Part shown: piece after piece, positions 5,123 through 6,491 of the stretch | How positions within the stretch are numbered: the first letter of the stretch is position 1 | Layout: each line of letters opens with the position of its first letter | Assembly (NCBI GenBank): GCA_900551265.1 | Contig: URVL01000132.1 | Coordinates: forward strand, 1 to 6,491 | DNA length: 6,491 nucleotides | Direction of reading: 5' to 3' | Source of the DNA: an uncultured Eubacteriales bacterium | GTDB lineage: Bacteria > Bacillota > Clostridia > Oscillospirales > QAMX01 | Notes under the pieces: generated by a model | What the model was told of the DNA's origin: nothing | Database searches by the model: none | The model's input: only the letters and a program-made list of their open reading frames with translations | Position numbers and translations under genes: made by a program

Positions 5123-5433
5123 CGCTTCACAAACGCCGGTATGATTTCCAGCCGCCGTACTTCCGCCATCAGGTCGTCGAGAAAGCCGTTGCCGGCGAGG
5201 TCGTCATGATAGATCTTGTGCATCCGGCTTAGGTCCTCGAGGTCGTTTGACGCGATGTACCCGCGCGCGATGTGCTCCTTACACAGGTACTTGATGCGGT
5301 CGTATAAAAGCTGCCGCACCCCGGCGCTCACGCCGTCCTCGCGCTGTTTTTTCCGCAGAACCAGCGTGAAAACGCCCGAGATCACCGCCGACAGCGCCCC
5401 GCTCCCAATGACCGCTATGATCAGCTCCGTCAT
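5119..5433 (-). CDS. Small phage protein with N-terminal membrane anchor
   Basis: The product is 104 aa. A hydrophobic segment at residues 3-26 is followed by basic R27-K-K-Q-R and a soluble helical domain. That domain contains 'G-V-R-Q-L-L-Y-D-R-I-K-Y-L' and 'M-H-K-I-Y-H-D-D-L-A-G-N-G-F-L-D-D-L-M', a pattern I associate with small proteins in Clostridia prophage lysis regions whose function is undescribed. A longer reading frame extends upstream to 5679, but that part lies over the neighbouring gene in another frame and is Arg/Pro/Gly-rich noise. ATG 5433 is chosen because it overlaps the upstream TGA as ATGA and starts the membrane segment. The ribosome site is weak (AGGTGG), again pointing to coupling. 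Confidence 0.8.
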   Translation of the reverse strand: MTELIIAVIGSGALSAVISGVFTLVLRKKQREDGVSAGVRQLLYDRIKYLCKEHIARGYIASNDLEDLSRMHKIYHDDLAGNGFLDDLMAEVRRLEIIPAFVKR

Positions 5434-5894
5434 ACCGCCACCTGTTCCCATCCCGCGGGGTAAGTCTCCGGCGTATAGGCGTTGTTGCCGGTGAGCGAAC
5501 GCCATACTTGCCCGTCCGTCCAGATCATGCACTCGCCGGTCTGGTACAGCCCCCGCGTTCCCTGCGGCGGGACGTACGGTTTTGCCGCAGCGGGGTCTTT
5601 TGTGTGGCAGATATCCCAAAGGGATACGGCCTTGTCCGGCGTCCAGTCCGGCTGTCCGTTTGCGTTGTGCTGCTGCCACAGTTTATATACCTGCCCAGCA
5701 TAGCGGTAAGGGGAGCCTACCGGCACCGCGGTAAAGTCTCGTTTGCCGTCCTCGGGGTAGTCCGGTATGTAACCCTCCGCCGCGATGACCGCCGTGCCGT
5801 CAAGCGTACCTGCCACAGCGCCGTCGCGTACCGTCTGCGCCTCGCGCAGTCCCGCGCGCCGCAGGGTGTCCAATACGAAATCTTTATTCGTCAA
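5430..5894 (-). CDS. Phage tail-associated protein with two CBM5/12-like repeats
   Basis: The product is 154 aa. Two aromatic-rich units are visible. Residues about 58-95 have 'Y-A-G-Q-V-Y-K-L-W' then 'P-D-W-T-P'. Residues about 107-152 have 'Y-Q-T-G-E-C-M-I-W-T-D-G-Q-V-W-R-S' then 'N-A-Y-T-P-E-T-Y-P-A-G-W'. This is the beta-strand, aromatic and terminal-Trp plan of chitin-binding-type (CBM5/12) modules, so binding to host surface glycans is inferred. There is no signal peptide or membrane span. The start is TTG at 5894, with AAGGGGTG 7 nt upstream and an in-frame stop just before it. It overlaps the end of the preceding gene by 11 nt. A role as a tail fibre accessory or receptor-binding subunit fits its place between the tail tip gene and lysis genes. 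Confidence 0.75.
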   Translation of the reverse strand: MTNKDFVLDTLRRAGLREAQTVRDGAVAGTLDGTAVIAAEGYIPDYPEDGKRDFTAVPVGSPYRYAGQVYKLWQQHNANGQPDWTPDKAVSLWDICHTKDPAAAKPYVPPQGTRGLYQTGECMIWTDGQVWRSLTGNNAYTPETYPAGWEQVAV

Positions 5895-6213
5895 TGCTGT
5901 TCACCCCTTCCCGGATGATTCCCGCAAGTGTGTCGTAAAGAGCGGCATAGGGATCTTCATGTATCGGTGGTTCGTCTTCCGGATAAAACGTGCCTGTTTC
6001 CGGATCATAGATCCACCCTTCCGGGGGCGTGGGCTGTAAAAACCGGGCCTCGCCCTCGGCCAACGGGTTATATCCCCAGCCTTCAAACACATAGTCCGGC
6101 GCTTCCACAAAGAGTACGTCGGGCGGATACTTCCCGACGGTTGAAAGCAGTGTTGGATGTACGCTGGTTGCGTCATAAAAACAGAAATTTTTTACGATTT
6201 GAAAAATTTTCAT
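5884..6213 (-). CDS. Small phage protein, tail-fibre associated (function unknown)
   Basis: The product is 109 aa. It starts with a basic/hydrophobic stretch, then carries Trp/Tyr/Pro-rich segments: 'Y-V-F-E-G-W-G-Y-N-P' (41-50) and 'P-P-E-G-W-I-Y-D-P-E-T-G-T-F-Y-P' (63-78). The latter resembles the W-x-Y-D-x-x-T-G-x-F loop seen in small proteins that follow tail fibre genes in Firmicutes prophages. The C-terminus is acidic. No enzymatic motif, membrane span or signal peptide is seen. ATG 6213 has AGGAGG 6 nt upstream, and that ribosome site begins within the stop codon of the glycine-rich gene (TAGGAGG). It probably helps assemble or cap the tail fibre, but this rests on context. Confidence 0.75.
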   Translation of the reverse strand: MKIFQIVKNFCFYDATSVHPTLLSTVGKYPPDVLFVEAPDYVFEGWGYNPLAEGEARFLQPTPPEGWIYDPETGTFYPEDEPPIHEDPYAALYDTLAGIIREGVNSIDE

Positions 6214-6223
6214 TGCCTGCCTC

Positions 6224-6491
6224 CTATGAAATTACGGCTTTTGTATAGGTCAGAATACAGATGCCGGATCCGCCATTTCCGGCCGAAGCGTAAGAATAAT
6301 ACGCGCCGCCTCCGCCGGCTGCGTACCCGCCGTTGCCGGCTGCGCTGGACGTGCTGGCTGCGCCGTCGCCACCGTTCCCATTCGGGCCGTAACCGCCGCC
6401 TCCGCCACTTCCATAGGCATTTCCATTGCCGCCATTACCGCCATAGCCGCCCCCGCCGCCATAGCCGCTGCTACCATACCCAATACCGCCG
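6224..6491 (-). CDS. Glycine-rich phage tail fibre/tip protein, C-terminus only
   Basis: 88 codons plus TAG are visible; the start lies beyond the window. Nearly the whole visible part is Gly with Tyr, Asn and Ser (runs such as G-Y-G-G-G-G-G-Y-G-G-N-G-G-N-G). It ends in a short hydrophobic strand 'G-S-G-I-C-I-L-T-Y-T-K'. Glycine-rich tips of this kind occur at the receptor-binding end of phage fibres, where they can pack as polyglycine-II bundles with variable loops. Its position before small tail and lysis genes agrees. The repeats are degenerate and coded by mixed GGC/GGT/GGA codons. The reading frame is supported by the clean end at a stop fused to the next gene's ribosome site. Confidence 0.8.
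   Translation of the reverse strand, partial: GGIGYGSSGYGGGGGYGGNGGNGNAYGSGGGGGYGPNGNGGDGAASTSSAAGNGGYAAGGGGAYYSYASAGNGGSGICILTYTKAVIS

Larger units (their letters stand above)
3728..6491 (-). mobile_element. Late-gene end of an integrated prophage (receptor-binding and lysis operon)
   Basis: Seven consecutive minus-strand genes run without gaps from a glycine-rich fibre end to an amidase endolysin, with ATGA/GTGA overlaps. Composition shifts to GC-rich, starting a few tens of bases after the tRNA-Ser terminator. Tail tip, small membrane proteins, then endolysin is the classic order at the late end of Gram-positive temperate siphophages. The other end (integrase) is outside the window. The boundary lies somewhere between the tRNA-Ser(GCU) 3' end and 3727; exact att bases cannot be fixed from one side. 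Confidence 0.8.

Noticed and set aside
4535..5209. 224-codon plus-strand ORF opposite the small membrane protein genes
   Set aside because: It crosses two well-supported minus-strand genes, has no Shine-Dalgarno or recognisable domain, and reflects antisense codon structure in GC-rich DNA.
5434..5679. Upstream extension of the 104-aa membrane protein to a 186-aa frame
   Set aside because: The added residues are Arg/Pro/Gly-rich, lie fully over the CBM-like gene in another frame, and the ATGA overlap gives a natural start at 5433.
6250..6483. Ala/Met-rich 77-codon minus-strand ORF
   Set aside because: It is the frame-shifted reading of glycine codons in the tail-fibre gene, whose own frame ends cleanly at the next gene's ribosome site.
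1..6491. CRISPR array, insertion sequence or defence island
   Set aside because: No regularly spaced repeats, transposase motifs or terminal inverted repeats were seen in the window.

Overview
The window looks like a chromosomal stretch from a gut-type Clostridia (Firmicutes) genome that runs into the late-gene end of an integrated prophage. The evidence is the Gram-positive lipoprotein with an LplA/YtcQ-like EF-hand motif, the AGGAGG-type ribosome binding sites, the PflX-type radical SAM protein and the Clostridium-like phage lysis genes. Species cannot be told from the sequence. Positions 1-3570 are moderately GC-rich genes separated by AT-rich gaps. From 3728 on, the sequence is visibly GC-richer, tightly packed and entirely on the minus strand.

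Host part. Positions 1-981 (minus) hold the first 327 codons of a sugar-type extracellular solute-binding lipoprotein; its 3' end lies outside the window. Upstream of it is an AT-rich divergent intergenic region of about 440 bp with an inverted 12-mer pair and a possible 21-codon leader ORF that ends in an ATGA overlap with the lipoprotein start. On the plus strand follow a PflX-like radical SAM protein (1420-2304) with an extended -10 promoter, and a nucleotidyltransferase-fold protein (2408-3160) with its own promoter. Then come two serine tRNAs: tRNA-Ser(UGA) behind a near-consensus promoter, and tRNA-Ser(GCU). A perfect 19-bp hairpin with T-runs on both sides closes this unit and can also stop transcription arriving from the phage side.

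Phage part. Read on the minus strand from 6491 down to 3728: the C-terminus of a glycine-rich tail fibre/tip protein, a small hypothetical protein (109 aa), a protein with two CBM5/12-like aromatic repeats (154 aa), three small membrane proteins (104, 91 and 107 aa; holin and lysis-accessory candidates), and an N-acetylmuramoyl-L-alanine amidase endolysin with a C-terminal SLH-like module. Stops and starts overlap by 4 nt at several junctions (ATGA, GTGA), so this is one translationally coupled receptor-binding/lysis operon. The prophage appears to abut the tRNA-Ser pair, a common integration location, but no integrase or duplicated att core is visible here.

The most interesting signal is a near-consensus Shine-Dalgarno with ideal spacing before an in-frame ATG inside the endolysin gene, exactly at the catalytic/C-terminal domain boundary. 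It could make a free 65-residue wall-binding module from the same gene. Secondary signals are a 13-bp tandem repeat in the phage/host junction, a 12-bp direct repeat flanking tRNA-Ser(GCU), and the lipoprotein leader region. I did not find a convincing wholly new system.
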